DNA from: Armigeres subalbatus
Taxonomy: Eukaryota; Arthropoda; Insecta; Diptera; Culicidae
Length of the DNA: 64,000 nt
Assembly: GCF_024139115.2 (NCBI RefSeq)
Contig: NW_026942904.1
Coordinates: forward strand, 1 to 64,000
Reading direction: 5' to 3'
Shown piece by piece: positions 1-10,940 of the stretch. The notes below the pieces were generated by a model. The model saw only the letters and a list, made by a program, of their open reading frames with translations, was not told the origin of the DNA and did not search any database. The first letter of the stretch is position 1. Each line of letters starts with the position of its first letter. Position numbers and translations under genes: made by a program.

Positions 1-389
1 GTGCTGGGAAAATTTTCGTCGATAAAAAAGTGAAGTTATAGATACGAAGGAACGGTCGAAAACATCATAACTAATACCCGTAGGGTTACTGCTCCTGGAC
101 TTCATCTCATAGCTCCGATATTCACTCCACGAAAAACAAAACAAGGAAAACGAATTTGATTTGTTTCTAATTTTTGTGATTTTTTGTTCAACAGTGAGCA
201 CGCAATGTTCGTGATTTTGATCGGCAACGTTTGCTTTTTCAGCGTTCTTTCGTTTTCGTTTTTTCGGCGTCATTTTGGCTGGCGGCGGCGTGAACTGCTG
301 TGGAAAATTTATTAAGATTTTCCACGATTTTATTTGTTATATGACCTCAGCATGGTCTTGCTTTGTACTCGTCTGTAGTACCGCTAGGC
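1..389. other. unassigned sequence
   Basis: No gene, tandem repeat or transposon end recognised. A short GC-rich patch near 285-300 (GGCGGCGGCGTGAAC) recurs near 11465 and, in variant form, near 13000 and 52130. It is probably a piece of a dispersed repeat. Confidence 0.4.
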
Positions 390-487
390 CAAGGAGGTTT
401 AGATATGTACAAATCGGATTTTCTAAATCTTCCAAATCATTCTAGAATTCAAACTAGGTGGTCTATCTTGTCAGCTGGACTCGGTAG
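390..487 (-). repeat. inverted single copy of the 155-bp tandem unit
   Basis: The reverse complement of this stretch resembles the units at 6480-7275. It keeps the landmarks GAGTCCAGCTGAC, TAGACC, AATTCTAGAATGATTTGG and CCGATTTGTACATATC in the same order. It therefore belongs to the family that flanks the hAT-like end at 6479, but lies in opposite orientation. Confidence 0.5.
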
Positions 488-542
488 ATAAACAGCAGCA
501 ACCCATAGAGTCCATACATACCCTGAGAATCCAAGCGGGATC

Positions 543-1125
543 TCGCTTTTCGCTGTAAATGAAAATAAGCGTATTTCATAAGATATATTAAAAACAAACC
601 ACAAAACTAAACATTGTCTGAAGTTTTCGTTTTTCCGTGAAACTTTCTGATTCAAATTGATTTTATACGTCAAGCAACCCAACAATTTGGAGGCTTCCGA
701 GCCTCATGGAAGGAAGCTTCCAAGCCTCCTGAAACTAGGATTACGACTACGAGTTTCTTGATAGGGAGTAGGTTCGTCTTGAAAGTAGGCTTCCTAGTCT
801 CTTCGAATGGAGGGTTCCCAGCCTCTTGGAAGGAGACTTTCGAGCCTCTTGAAAGGAGGCTTCCGAGCCTCTTAAAAGAAGGCTTCCGAGCCTCTTGAAA
901 GGAGGCTTCCGAGCCTCTTGAAAGGAGGCTTCCGAGCCTCTTGAAAGGAGGCGTCCGAGCCTCTTGAAAGGAGGCGTCCGAGCCTCTTGAAAGGAGGCGT
1001 CCGAGCCTCTTGAAAGGAGGCGTCCGAGCCTCTTGAAAGGAGGCGTCCGAGCCTCTTGAAAGGAGGCATCCGAGCCTCTTGAAAGGAGGCGTCCGAGCCT
1101 CTTGAAAGGAGGCGTCCGAGCCGAG
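543..1125. repeat. 23-bp minisatellite array 1, with a hAT-like left-arm fragment
   Basis: From about 685 the sequence is a tandem 23-bp repeat, becoming regular after about 850. Each unit holds the inverted core GAGGCTTCCGAGCCTC joined by TTGAAAG; later units carry GCGTCC in place of GCTTCC. The start is degenerate and the array ends abruptly near 1125. At 553-568 the 16-mer GCTGTAAATGAAAATA matches exactly a sequence at 24010, inside the left arm of the hAT-like element that carries array 2, so this array probably sits in the same family. The 23-bp period is not a multiple of three and no minus frame has a stop, which creates long spurious open frames. Confidence 0.9.
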
Positions 1126-1973
1126 CCGAGCAACGAGGAATCTAAACGTGTTTTCTTCTTGTTTATTCTAGCAAATCTTCCTGCCAATTTACAGTGACAG
1201 TCATACTGTTGAAAAGTTTTCATACGACAGTGCAGGGATGTCCATACTTTTTTGAATAAATCGATCATCAACAGATCGATTTCTTTTCTTGTACACTTAT
1301 TTCGAAAACACAGAAAAATAAATTTTGATCCGACTACTCCAATAGAAGCTGTTCCGCATACAAATGCTTGCGGCGCGTTAGAAAATATTGATTCAATTTC
1401 TTTTGGGTCGAAAATAATTGCAAGCATTAGCTAGTTTTTTGCAAGATTTTTTATCCATAGTTGCCAGCATCCAGGTGCTAACATATATGCGTGGAAAGCA
1501 ATGTTTAGTTTTTAGAAAACCACCAGAAAGTTTGCATCACATGCGGGTGTTCTCACCAGTTCTTACTTTTCTCGAAAAATGTATTTGATGTTAGTAGGAA
1601 GGTATTCGCAACTTTACCTACCAAATATTTTTTGCTATATTTGTTTCATTTTAATAATATAATTTATATATGTTATCGTAATATTGTTTCCAGATTTCCT
1701 TTTGAGTTAGAATTTCAGTTTTATATCTATGGATGAGTTTGTATCCATGCTTTCACCGAAGGCAAAATTAATAAAAATTAGTCGAGCTTTTCTCTGCATC
1801 CTCTGCAGTGATTTAACGGATTTGCAAGATTTTTCGCGATTAATTTGTCACAGGCCTAGCGGCTTCCCAATCATCAATTAGCAGTGAATCCAACAAGAAT
1901 GTGACTAAAAATCTTGATCTTCTCCGGTATCCAAGGATGTTATCGATCATTTAGTTATATGTTTTTGATCATT
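1126..1973. other. unassigned AT-rich sequence
   Basis: No recognisable coding, tandem or terminal repeat structure. Short open frames here have no domain that I recognise. Confidence 0.4.
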
Positions 1974-3300
1974 TAGTAGTTTGTCAATAACTCATTCCAG
2001 AGGCCAAATTTCAATATATGTTCAATATATTTGTAACGGCCTAATTTGTTCACCACGTCAAAATATAAAGCATCCTTTTGTTGTGGTATGCCATATTGTG
2101 GACCTGATCTCATTATCAATATGGCTATCTTATCTGCAAAAAACTGCACTTTATTATGCCATACAAGAGTTGAACAAAAAGGGGGGGGCTAACTCTGTAA
2201 AATATCAATAGATTTTTTTGGTTCTGCCAGGGTTCGAAAAGAAAACTCATATTGTTTTGGAAAATTTATGTTCAAAGCACTGAATACCGGCAAGGATGTT
2301 ATCGATCATTTAGTAATCTGCGTTCGATCACTTATGGCAAAACATACTTTTGCATATACACGATAAAGACGGATCCATAAAAAACTGGAAAACGATCCAT
2401 GAATAACATCTGAATGTTCCTTAAATCCATAAAATAGTTAATGAGATTCCATAAAGAATAATTTTTCGATCCATAACTAAGCTAAAATTTAGCAATTAAT
2501 TGTGAAATATGTTCCATTGACATGGTCAAGAAAAATAATACAATTCTTGCTATTTTACCATGAAAATATGACAAATGATCCATAAAAAACTATATTTTAA
2601 TCCATAAAACTTCAAATTTGCGCATTCTTTTTGTCGTGATGATGATCCATAATTTCAGTGATGATGATCCATAATTTCAGTAATATGATCCATAATTTTA
2701 GTCATATGATCCATAACTTTGTTCAAATGATCCATAGTTTTGGTGATATGATCCATAAATTTTGATAAATGATCCATAGATTTTATAAAATGTGTGGATC
2801 AATTAATATAGTTTCATTGGCCTTCTTTCCAAGCATTATGTATCACATTATCAAAATTATGGATCATATGTCTGAAATTATGGATCATCATCAGGATATA
2901 AATTGCGCAAATTTGAAATTTTATGGATCAATATATAGTTTTTATGGATCATTTTTCAAAGTTTTATGGATCATAAAAATATTCTTTATGGAATCTCTCG
3001 AACTATTTTATGGATTTATGGTAGCGTTTTATGGAACATTCAGATGTTATTTATGGATCGTTTTCCATTCTTTTATGGATCGTTTTTCCACATTGAACGG
3101 TGCAAAGTAAGGGCTGCCATCACTTATTAGTTTGTCAATAACTTACTCCAGAGGCTAAATTTAAAAATGCGTTGTATGGTGGACTTCTAGAGCAAAGGTT
3201 TAGCCAGATCAGGTCCACAATATGGCATACCACAACAAAAGGATGTTATAGCTTTATATTTTGACGTGGTGAACAAATTAGGCTGTTACAAATATTTAAT
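1974..3300. mobile_element. foldback (inverted-repeat) element with GATCCATAA repeats
   Basis: The arm at about 2027-2109 is the reverse complement of 3207-3295 over about 85 bp with few differences. Between them lies a second inverted repeat (about 2370-2790 against 2830-3090), in which the motif GATCCATAA or close variants occurs about two dozen times, in plus orientation on the left and inverted on the right. Direct copies of TAGTTTGTCAATAACT lie outside the arms at about 1977 and 3128. This is a non-coding foldback-type element; the 113-codon frame inside it is an artefact of the repeats. Confidence 0.75.
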
Positions 3301-3469
3301 TACCATTTTGTCCTACTGGTCTCCGAAAGGTCAAGGGGGGGGGGATAATAAAAAATTAATATTAAAATGAAAAAAACAAAAAACTCCTCGGATTTGCTAA
3401 AGAATGTTTTAAAAACCTTAAAGTTATCCGAATTTTATTTTGTTGCCCCCTGAAAATATTATTTTTGCA

Positions 3470-4590
3470 ATTCCTGATCATAATACCTGGTTTACAGTTG
3501 GCGTTTGAGTGATAAAACGGCCTACTTTTCCATACCGATGACATGGGTGCTTTAATGAACATTATGCAACTCAAATGGGTTGCATAATAGTAGTTTGTGC
3601 AACTAGTTGCAAAAATATGATTTTTTCAGCACGAGTTGTACGTTTATCCAACGAGGCTTGCCGAGTTGGATAAATACTACGAGTGCTGAAGAAATCGAGT
3701 TTTGCAACGAGTTGCACACGCAATTTTTTGCAATGACGAAAAATTGGCTTTAATATGATAAATCTAAACCAAAATTGTACAATCGAATTTACTCCACATG
3801 ATCATTCATGCCAATAAATTATGTTGCGGCAGAGAACAATAAGATTTCATCTTATCGTGCCAAATTGCATAGCTTGAAAAGCTATGAAGCGATGGATGCA
3901 ATTGCCTTTGGAAAATTGTGATGTTATGTCCAACAAACCATTTCATTTATTACAAGACGCTTAGAGTTCACTATTTAAACACTCACCCAAACTAATTCAG
4001 CTAAATGTAGTCATGTAACTACTGTCCCAATGTAGGTTTTTCATTATAGCACCCAAATGAGTGCTATAATGAATATTATGCAACCCATTTGAGTTGCATA
4101 ATGGTCATTAAAGCACCCATTCTGTTGGTATGGAAAAGTAGGCCGTTTTATCACTCAAATGACAACTGTAAACCAGGTATTATGATTAGGAATTGCAAAA
4201 AATTCATTAAAGCACTCTTTTGGGTGCTATAATGGAAAACCAGCATTAGAACAATAATTACATGACCACATTTAGCTGAATTGGCCTGGGCGAGTGTTCA
4301 AATAGTGTATTCTTTGTGTCACGTAATAAATGAAATAATTTGATGGACATGACATAAAATTCTCCAAAGGCAGGTTTATCTATCGCCTTATGGTCTGTCG
4401 AGCACACAATGGGGCACGATAACATGGAATCTGTTTGTTTTCTGCAGCAACGTGATTTTTTGGCAAGATTGGTCTTGTTAAGTGAATAAAATTGTACCAT
4501 TTTGGAACAGATGTATCAAATTTAAGCCCATTTTTCGTTATTGCAAAAAATAGCGTGTGCAACTCGTTGCAAAATTCGATTTTTGGCAAA
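3470..4590. mobile_element. interleaved foldback structure
   Basis: Two inverted repeats interlock. Arm B at 3474-3590 pairs with 4073-4190 (landmark TTACTTTTCCATACCGATG against its inverse). Arm A at about 3690-4045 pairs with 4205-4590 (landmark TTTTGCAACGAGTTGCACAC). The order is B, A, B-inverse, A-inverse. A third short stem lies at 3637-3688. This suggests insertion of one foldback element into another, or inversion within one. No transposase is visible. Confidence 0.7.
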
Positions 4591-4920
4591 AAAAATCCGA
4601 GGGAAGGGGGGGGAAAAATAGTCCTTGAATATTTGTATCGGCCTTAAAAGAAATCATATGGACTCGGTGGCCAAACTTAGTTTCATTTACATATTGCATT
4701 ATTTACTGCAATTAAAGCAATTTGGAGGGCTTTGCTTCTTAACTGTTCAAACTGATCGATTTTTTTTTGGAAAAAATGCTTTTTCAGGATTGGTCATGTT
4801 AGGCACTAAGGTGGCCAAAACCGGTTGCCCTCTATAAAAATCAATTTGATTCATTAACGAATTCCGCCCAGAAGTACTTGAATTATTTTCTACGTTCGTA
4901 TATGTTTAAACCGTGTGATC

Positions 4921-4968
4921 AATTTGGTTGACTGCAAACTGAATAGCTAGTTTGCAGTCAACCAAATT
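4921..4968. repeat. perfect 20-bp hairpin
   Basis: AATTTGGTTGACTGCAAACT at 4921-4940 is exactly inverted at 4949-4968 around the 8-base loop GAATAGCT. No neighbouring element boundary is visible. Confidence 0.8.
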
Positions 4969-5815
4969 TCGAATTTTCATATTGCGTTTTAGATCTAGCC
5001 TCGTTAGTTTCATGAACCCGAAAGCTTAGCTTAGTTTTTTCTTAGCTTGTCAAAGTTAACCAAAATGTTCATCGGGAGTTGATAAACGGATGATAAGCCG
5101 TGCAGATAAAATGTCATTCGACTATCAACCGCAATTCCAAATATTCATTTCAACCCTGGTCATTTTTTACGTTCGATTATCAATCGGCTATTAAGGACCG
5201 GGCGGATAATTTGGTATGGAAGTTTGACAGCATGTTGCGAGATATTCGTGCCTGCATTGTCGAGCGTCTGATCAAAACGTCTATGCAACTGATAGTAAAA
5301 CGAAGATTTCCGTCCTTGTGTATAACCTTTTTTTTTCTCTGAGTCTATTCTTTGACTTTTTTATTGTCAAATTTCCCGAAGAACCGTATTATTTGATGTC
5401 TCTAAATATTTTTAAAATTAAAACAACAAAACATTAAAAATATATGGCAGCCAAACGAGCTGCAGAATTGAGCCAATGTAAGATGAAAACCGGCAAAAAA
5501 GTGTGAGAACAGAGAGCGAGTATAAAACGAGATGTGAATGCATAAATTTGTTATACATATTAGTAAAAAAATGTCTACCACAATTTTGCTACAACATTTG
5601 ATTTTCCGTTGGTATTCGATTAACTTTAATCGATTATGTGCACAAAAAACATAAGACATCCCTATTTTTTTGTTGTGATGACATTTTGAAGTGTGTGTGT
5701 TTACCGATCCTCATATTTTGGGTAGTTTCGTTTCAGCGTGTATCGATCCTTTTGGGCGGGATGGCGCCACATGCGGTGTCGCCAAAATTTCGTGAGAGTG
5801 AATCATATTGTTAAT
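4969..5815. other. unassigned sequence
   Basis: No coding or repeat structure recognised. Short frames at 5100-5342 and 5402-5659 lack any recognisable motif. Confidence 0.35.
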
Positions 5816-5819
5816 ATAG

Positions 5820-6479
5820 TATATTTGAAAGAGGTTTCCGAGCTTTTTCAAACTAGCCTTCCAAGTCTCGTAAAAATAGGCTTCCAAGCCCCTGGAAAGA
5901 TGTATTCCGAAGTATTCTTGAAAAGAGGCTTCCGAGCAGAAGGTTTCTGAGATTATTGGCAGGATCCTTCCGAGCTTTTTGAATTTCAATGCTCTTTTAA
6001 GAAGGCTTAAGATTTGCTTCGCTTAAGAGAATGAGCCTTTTGAAAGGACGCTTCCAAGCTTCTTGCAACGAAGCCAAGCTTTTCGGAAAAAAATACTTCA
6101 TGTCTCTCAACTGGATGCTTCAGAACCTTTAATTTTTTATTTTAGTTCGAAAACATATTATTCAATATTTTTCTCAATCAGGTAGATTGCACTGAAGATT
6201 TTCAAAATTTGTTCATTCGACGTTTTGTCCTTATGATCTTTTGTCCCACAGCTCTTCATACACTGCTCTGCTTGGGGTAAATAGGATTCAAAAGTCTTTG
6301 AACTACTGACCGCCATGCATATTATGTATAATACAAAGTTTTGGAATAAGAATTTTTTTTTGAATAAGTTTTCATTGGAATTGTAATACATCCGCCATTA
6401 CACACTTTTGTTCGAGGTACCCCCTTGGGCCAGCGAAGGTACCCCCAGGGGTACATGTACCCCAGGTTGAGAACCGCTG
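5820..6479 (+). mobile_element. hAT-like element, 3' part with decayed 23-bp repeats
   Basis: About 5820-6110 holds degenerate copies of the 23-bp GAGGCTTCCGAGCCTC unit. About 6150-6479 parallels 43920-44387 closely, sharing for example CAGGTAGATTGCA and GATCTTTTGTCCCACA. It ends in GGTTGAGAACCGCTG at 6465-6479, the inverse of the CAGCGGTTCTCAACC end at 23930. Such ends are typical of hAT (Charlie-like) elements. No transposase frame is present. The matching left end was not found with confidence. Confidence 0.7.
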
Positions 6480-7275
6480 ACTTAGTAGACAAATTGGTTT
6501 GAACTCCAGCATAATTTTGTGAATTAAGATCATCGCATTGGTACATGTCTAAAACTTGAATCGCATGTCTTCTAATGGCCTGTTGGTTTTGCACTGAGTC
6601 CAGTTGTATTTGTAAATCATTTGGTCTGAACTCCAGATTGATTTGGAGAACTCAAAATATCCGATTCAAACATATCGTAAATTATCTACATGGCCTTTAA
6701 GGGGCTGTACAGAAATCATGGATTGCTAATCGAGCCCAGTTGACTTGGAAGATCAATTGGTTTAACTCTAGAATGGATTGGGGAACTTCAAACATCCGAC
6801 TTGTATATATCTAAATCGTAAATCATGTATATGGCTTTTATGAGTCTGTGTGAACAACATGGGGTTGATATTGGCTTTGTATCGAGACCAGTTGACTTAC
6901 TAGACCAATTGGTATGAAGTCCAGAATGATTAGGAGAGCTTAGAACATCCAGTTTGGACACATCTGAATCGTGAATCATGCGAATGGTCTCTAAGGGCCG
7001 GTATGGACGTCATGGGCTTGCTATTGGCTTTATATAGAGCACAGTTTACTTAGTAGACCAGTTAGTCTGAACTTCAGAATGATTTGGAGAACTAAGAACG
7101 TCTGGTTTGGACAAATATAAATCGTAGATCAAGCGCATGGTCTCTAGGGACATGTATGGACACCATGAGATCCTTGATGCTTGACATGTTATTGGTTTTG
7201 TGCCAAGCGTAACTGACCTGGTAGACCGAGCTTCTGAACTTCAGAACGGTTTGTAAAACATATGACATCTGTAGA
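6480..7275 (+). repeat. ~155-bp degenerate tandem repeat
   Basis: About five to six units recur every 150-165 bp, at about 6480, 6600, 6740, 6890, 7044 and 7208. Landmarks are CCAGTTGACTTAGTAGACC, AACTCCAGAATGATTTGG and a stretch near ATCGTAAATCATG. Units diverge considerably, so the array is old. The hAT-like element ending at 6479 abuts or interrupts it. Confidence 0.7.
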
Positions 7276-7400
7276 AATATTGACCAAACTCGTTATTCGT
7301 CATCTCTGAAATAGTATTGGGCATAGTCTCAGCTTCCTTAAGACTATTCGTTCAATTAGGCCGGTACAGCACTCACCGTATTTCCTGAGGGAAATATACA

Positions 7401-7986
7401 TCGCGTTTTCAGGTGCACACCACTCGATACGGAAGCAACGCACAACTTTTTTTTTATTCCTTTCTTTATTTGTACAGGCACTCTGTGTTACTTAACCGCT
7501 ACTGTGCCGAGATCTACTGTGATATTCTGCTGTACAGAATCCACACAGAGTCTATTTTTAGATTTCTACTACTCATTATCGTTGTCGTTGCCAGTCCATC
7601 TCATCGTGTGTCCATTGTGTCCGTTTGTCCATGTCGTGTATCCAATGATCGTTGTATTGTTCGATTGCCATTTATCCGGGTAACGTTGGAGGAATGCCTC
7701 CGAGAAGAACAAGTTGTCAGTTGTCATCAGGCGCGTACCCTAAAACACCACCGTATGGGCTGCGGATCCGGCAACTGACGAGGGTTTGGTGGAAGGGCTG
7801 GGAATCGAACCCATGACCATCCGCTTGTAAGGCGAACGTGTAGCCAACTACGCTACGGAACCCCCCTACAACGCACAATTGTCATTTTTATTTTTTCACG
7901 CATGCTGCGACGTAGCAAAGCTGAATCAACAAAAATGACAGTTGTCCTCCGCCTCCGTATCGAGTGGTGTGCCCCCGAAAACGCGA
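7401..7986. mobile_element. small inverted-repeat element split by a SINE
   Basis: Ends are about 34-bp inverted repeats: TCGCGTTTTCAGGTGCACAC from 7401 onward, against a right end whose reverse complement reads TCGCGTTTTCGGGGGCACAC (7953-7986). Both continue into CACTCGATACGGA. Without the SINE and one target duplication the element would be about 150 bp, a typical MITE size. Confidence 0.7.
7446..7868 (-). mobile_element. tRNA-derived SINE (tRNA-Val-like head)
   Basis: On the minus strand the head resembles tRNA-Val. It has an A box (TAGCGTAGTTGG), a B box (GGTTCGATTCC) and an anticodon-loop-like CTTACAA. A ~330-bp body follows and ends in an A-rich tail (plus-strand run of T near 7446-7455). 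The 10-bp target duplication CAACGCACAA lies at 7436-7445 and 7869-7878, so both ends are defined. Size and tRNA origin fit the Feilai-type SINEs of Aedes, but I cannot confirm the family name. A related truncated copy is at 47556. The 121-codon plus-strand frame across it is not a gene. Confidence 0.85.
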
Positions 7987-8023
7987 GCACTTTGAAACTT
8001 GGATTCTGTTAGGAGTTACCTTA

Positions 8024-8188
8024 GGGAAGATCCATAAAGTACGTCACGCAAAAATTGGCGATTTTCAACCCCCCCTCCCCCCTTCGTCACACTTTTTGTA
8101 TTAAAACACTACATTTTTTGTATGAGTCGTCACGCTGCTCTAAACCCCCCTCCCCCCTAGGAGCGTGACGTACTTTGTGGATGGCCCC
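8024..8188. mobile_element. MITE, TTA target duplication
   Basis: A 165-bp element with inverted ends (GGGAAGATCCATAAAGTACG on the left; the right end inverts to GGGGCCATCCACAAAGTACG) flanked by TTA at 8021-8023 and 8189-8191. A 3-bp TTA duplication is typical of PIF/Harbinger-derived MITEs. C-rich runs follow each end. Confidence 0.8.
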
Positions 8189-9299
8189 TTAAGTAGATTT
8201 TGGCAGATGGTTTCATTCCATTCTCCCACAGGTATCGAAGCAGCCTTTGTTCAAGGGATTGTGCATTAGCAGAAACTATATTAAAGTAATGTGGCGGTTA
8301 ATGTCCAATCACTACTCATTAACCTTCCTAGACCATTGGGGTCCATTTCGACCTAAGCACACCCAAAACACCGCTGTAACTTTGTAACGCAACGAGATAA
8401 AAATCTGAAAAATTCTGACTTTTCCTAACTTTCGGAAACTAAGATTCCCTAAGAAAATCAGCTTCATGCGACATCTAGGAGAGGCACCACAATCACAAAA
8501 ACTCAAATCGGAAAGCCCTCTGGAAGATCCGAAACCTCCGTAAAATTGGTCAATTCTAAGGACGTTTTCACTGGTGGCGTTCTATTCTAAATTTTGACAG
8601 TTAAATAGACCAAATCTAAATTTCCCATTTTCACCCGAGCGGTCTAAATTTATTTTTCGAACAGTTTGGTTTCAAAAAATTGAAACTGTCATACTCTTTT
8701 GTTTCATTTTTTCGCAGTTTTGGACCAGAATCCGCAGTCGGTTCCAAATTTTTCAAAACAACAAAAAAACAACAAAGAAGAAGGTTGTTTGTTTTTATTC
8801 CGAGAATGTCAAAGTTTTGATTTAAAACTCACAAGGATTTTTACAAAACTGATCCGGAATTACCGCGGCACCGGTGCAGGGAAGTAGTTCTGCGGCCAAA
8901 AACTATTCCTATAAACCGGATGACAGTTGAAATCTGAATCTAATTTCGGTGGATTCCGGTGCTACTGTGGCAACCGCAGCAGTTCCGGCGATGGAAGCGA
9001 AGTTAACAGCGGAGACACTTGGATCCGGTTTACGATTCGGTCAACCCGGAGAACAGATCAGATGTCAAACAGAACTTTAGTTATCAGATGAAATGTCTCC
9101 AGCACCTACGTCTTCATGGAACCGGAGTTACCTCCGAGAAACAGCGTTTTGTACAAGGTTTTGTATCATCCGATGTTTAGAGGTGATGGTGCAGCTGCGA
9201 ATCATCAAGATACCGTCCTCTTCCCGGTAGCAATTATGATATCATAGAGATTCATACTGTACAACGGTGATCGGCTCCGACTAAATTGTATGGAATTGT

Positions 9300-9690
9300 G
9301 GTGATCCATACGCGGTGATAATTCTGATTCTGACGGGAATTTATTGGGATTCCAACCAAAATACAATAGGGATCCCGACAGGATTCCGATGGCAATATAT
9401 TAAGGATTATGACGGGAATCCATTGGGGATTCTGACAAGAATCCATTAGGTATTATGACGGGTATCCATTGGAAATTTCGACGAGAATCCATTAGAGATT
9501 CTGACGGGAATGTTCTAGGGATTCCGACGGGAATCCTTTGGCGTTTGGGAATTCATTAGGGATTCCGACGGGAATGCATTGAGGTTTTGATGGGAATCCA
9601 TCAAACGACGAGATTCCATTAGAGATTATGACGGGAATCCATTGGAGATTCCGATAGAATATTATTCATTAGAGATTCCGACGGGAATAT
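9300..9690. repeat. degenerate ~28-bp minisatellite
   Basis: Repeats of the type GATTCCGACGGGAATCCATT with many substitutions recur about every 25-32 bp, around a dozen times. The half-unit GATTCC / GGAATC is itself inverted, so units can fold. Confidence 0.75.
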
Positions 9691-9889
9691 ATCCAGTATT
9701 TTGCGCTCGATAATGGCGGCGTGAGTTACCCTCGATTTGACATTCAAGAGGTAGAAAATATTTTCATATTTCAATCAATGTAGGCTTTGATTTATTAAAC
9801 AATACTGGCACTCACCGAAGTTCTTAAAAACAAATAAACGTCAAGCATTTTTGTTAAGAATTAGGTATTTTCTGATTTGATCTTCCGAA

Positions 9890-10250
9890 GCACCGTTTTG
9901 GGAATATCCGGATGACCGTTTCTGGGGCATTTGTAGGGCACTGAAGACTTCAGTATTTATTGCACACACATTGCCAGAATGAATGTTTACCAAAAAATTG
10001 CGAAGCTCTGAGGTAAACTTTTGGAATTGGCCACTTTTACGAATTTTCCAGATCTTCCGGAGGACCGTTTCTAGAACATTTGTAGGTCACAGAAGGCTTT
10101 AACTATTGATTGCACCCACAATTTGCCAGAATGAATGAGTACGAAACAATCGCGAAGCTCTGGGATTAACTTTTAGAATTGGCCACTTTTACGGAAATTC
10201 CGGATCTTCCAAAGGGCTCTCCGATGTTCGATAGAGGGATAAATTTGCCC
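9890..10250 (+). repeat. ~165-bp tandem repeat, about two copies
   Basis: Two adjacent copies and part of a third share GGACCGTTTCT, CATTTGTAGG, TTGCCAGAATGAATG, GCGAAGCTCTG and GAATTGGCCACTTTTACG in the same order. Confidence 0.75.
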
Positions 10251-10639
10251 AGAAATGGCATATACAAGATAGCAAATACAGTTGGGATTATCAGAGCACA
10301 TGTTTGCAAGCAATTTTATGTTCATAACACGAAACTCGAAAATTTGGTGCCAAATTGAGAAGCTCAAACAGTACCTTTTTAGTACAGGTTCCCCAGGGAC
10401 TAGAGAGGTCAATTTAGATGAATCACCCCATGAGCTTGTTCTAGGAACCTACAGCTTTCGTTTGGTGCCCATAGATTGAAAATCGGTTGAAATTTTAGTT
10501 TTTGTGATCGTGATGAAATCTGCCAATGCACAATGTGTAACTTTTTTCTAATGCATTACTGCCAGTGGACGCATAATTGTCCTATGTGTATAGGGAATCA
10601 AAGCAAACAATTATGCTCCCACCAGCAGATTAGGAAGGT

Positions 10640-10940
10640 TAAGGCAATTAGGGCAATGGTGGATATGATCCCTTCTTTGAAATTGTGGATATTATCCCTT
10701 CTTCAAAAATAGGCGTTTCCTTGGAATACGATAATTGTGGATGTGATCTCTTCTTTATATGAAAGCGGATTAAGGCAATGGTGGATGTGATCTCTTCATT
10801 AAATAAGGTGGTGAGCTTAATCCCGGGCGTTGGTCTGGGTAAGGTATTGGTGGATGCGATTCCTTCTTTGAAAGTAGGCTTTTTCCCGGATTGAGACAAT
10901 CTTGGATTGATCCATTTTCAAGAGTAGGTGTTAGTCCGGT
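10640..10940 (+). repeat. degenerate tandem repeat (GTGGATGTGATC family)
   Basis: Phrases such as GGTGGATGTGATCTCTTC and TTTGAAAGTAGGC recur irregularly at roughly 60-70-bp spacing. Small frames here are produced by the repeat. Confidence 0.5.

Larger units (their letters stand above)
8323..10638. mobile_element. putative non-autonomous piggyBac-like element
   Basis: The 2316-bp segment starts CCTTCCTA and ends TAGGAAGG, a perfect 8-bp terminal inverted repeat. It is bordered on both sides by TTAA (8319-8322 and 10639-10642), the target duplication used by piggyBac elements. No transposase is recognisable; the interior holds two repeat blocks (9300-9690 and 9890-10250). The short inverted repeat makes coincidence possible. 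Confidence 0.5.

Noticed and set aside
7413..7778. 121-codon plus-strand frame
   Set aside because: Lies antisense across the SINE. No recognisable domain.
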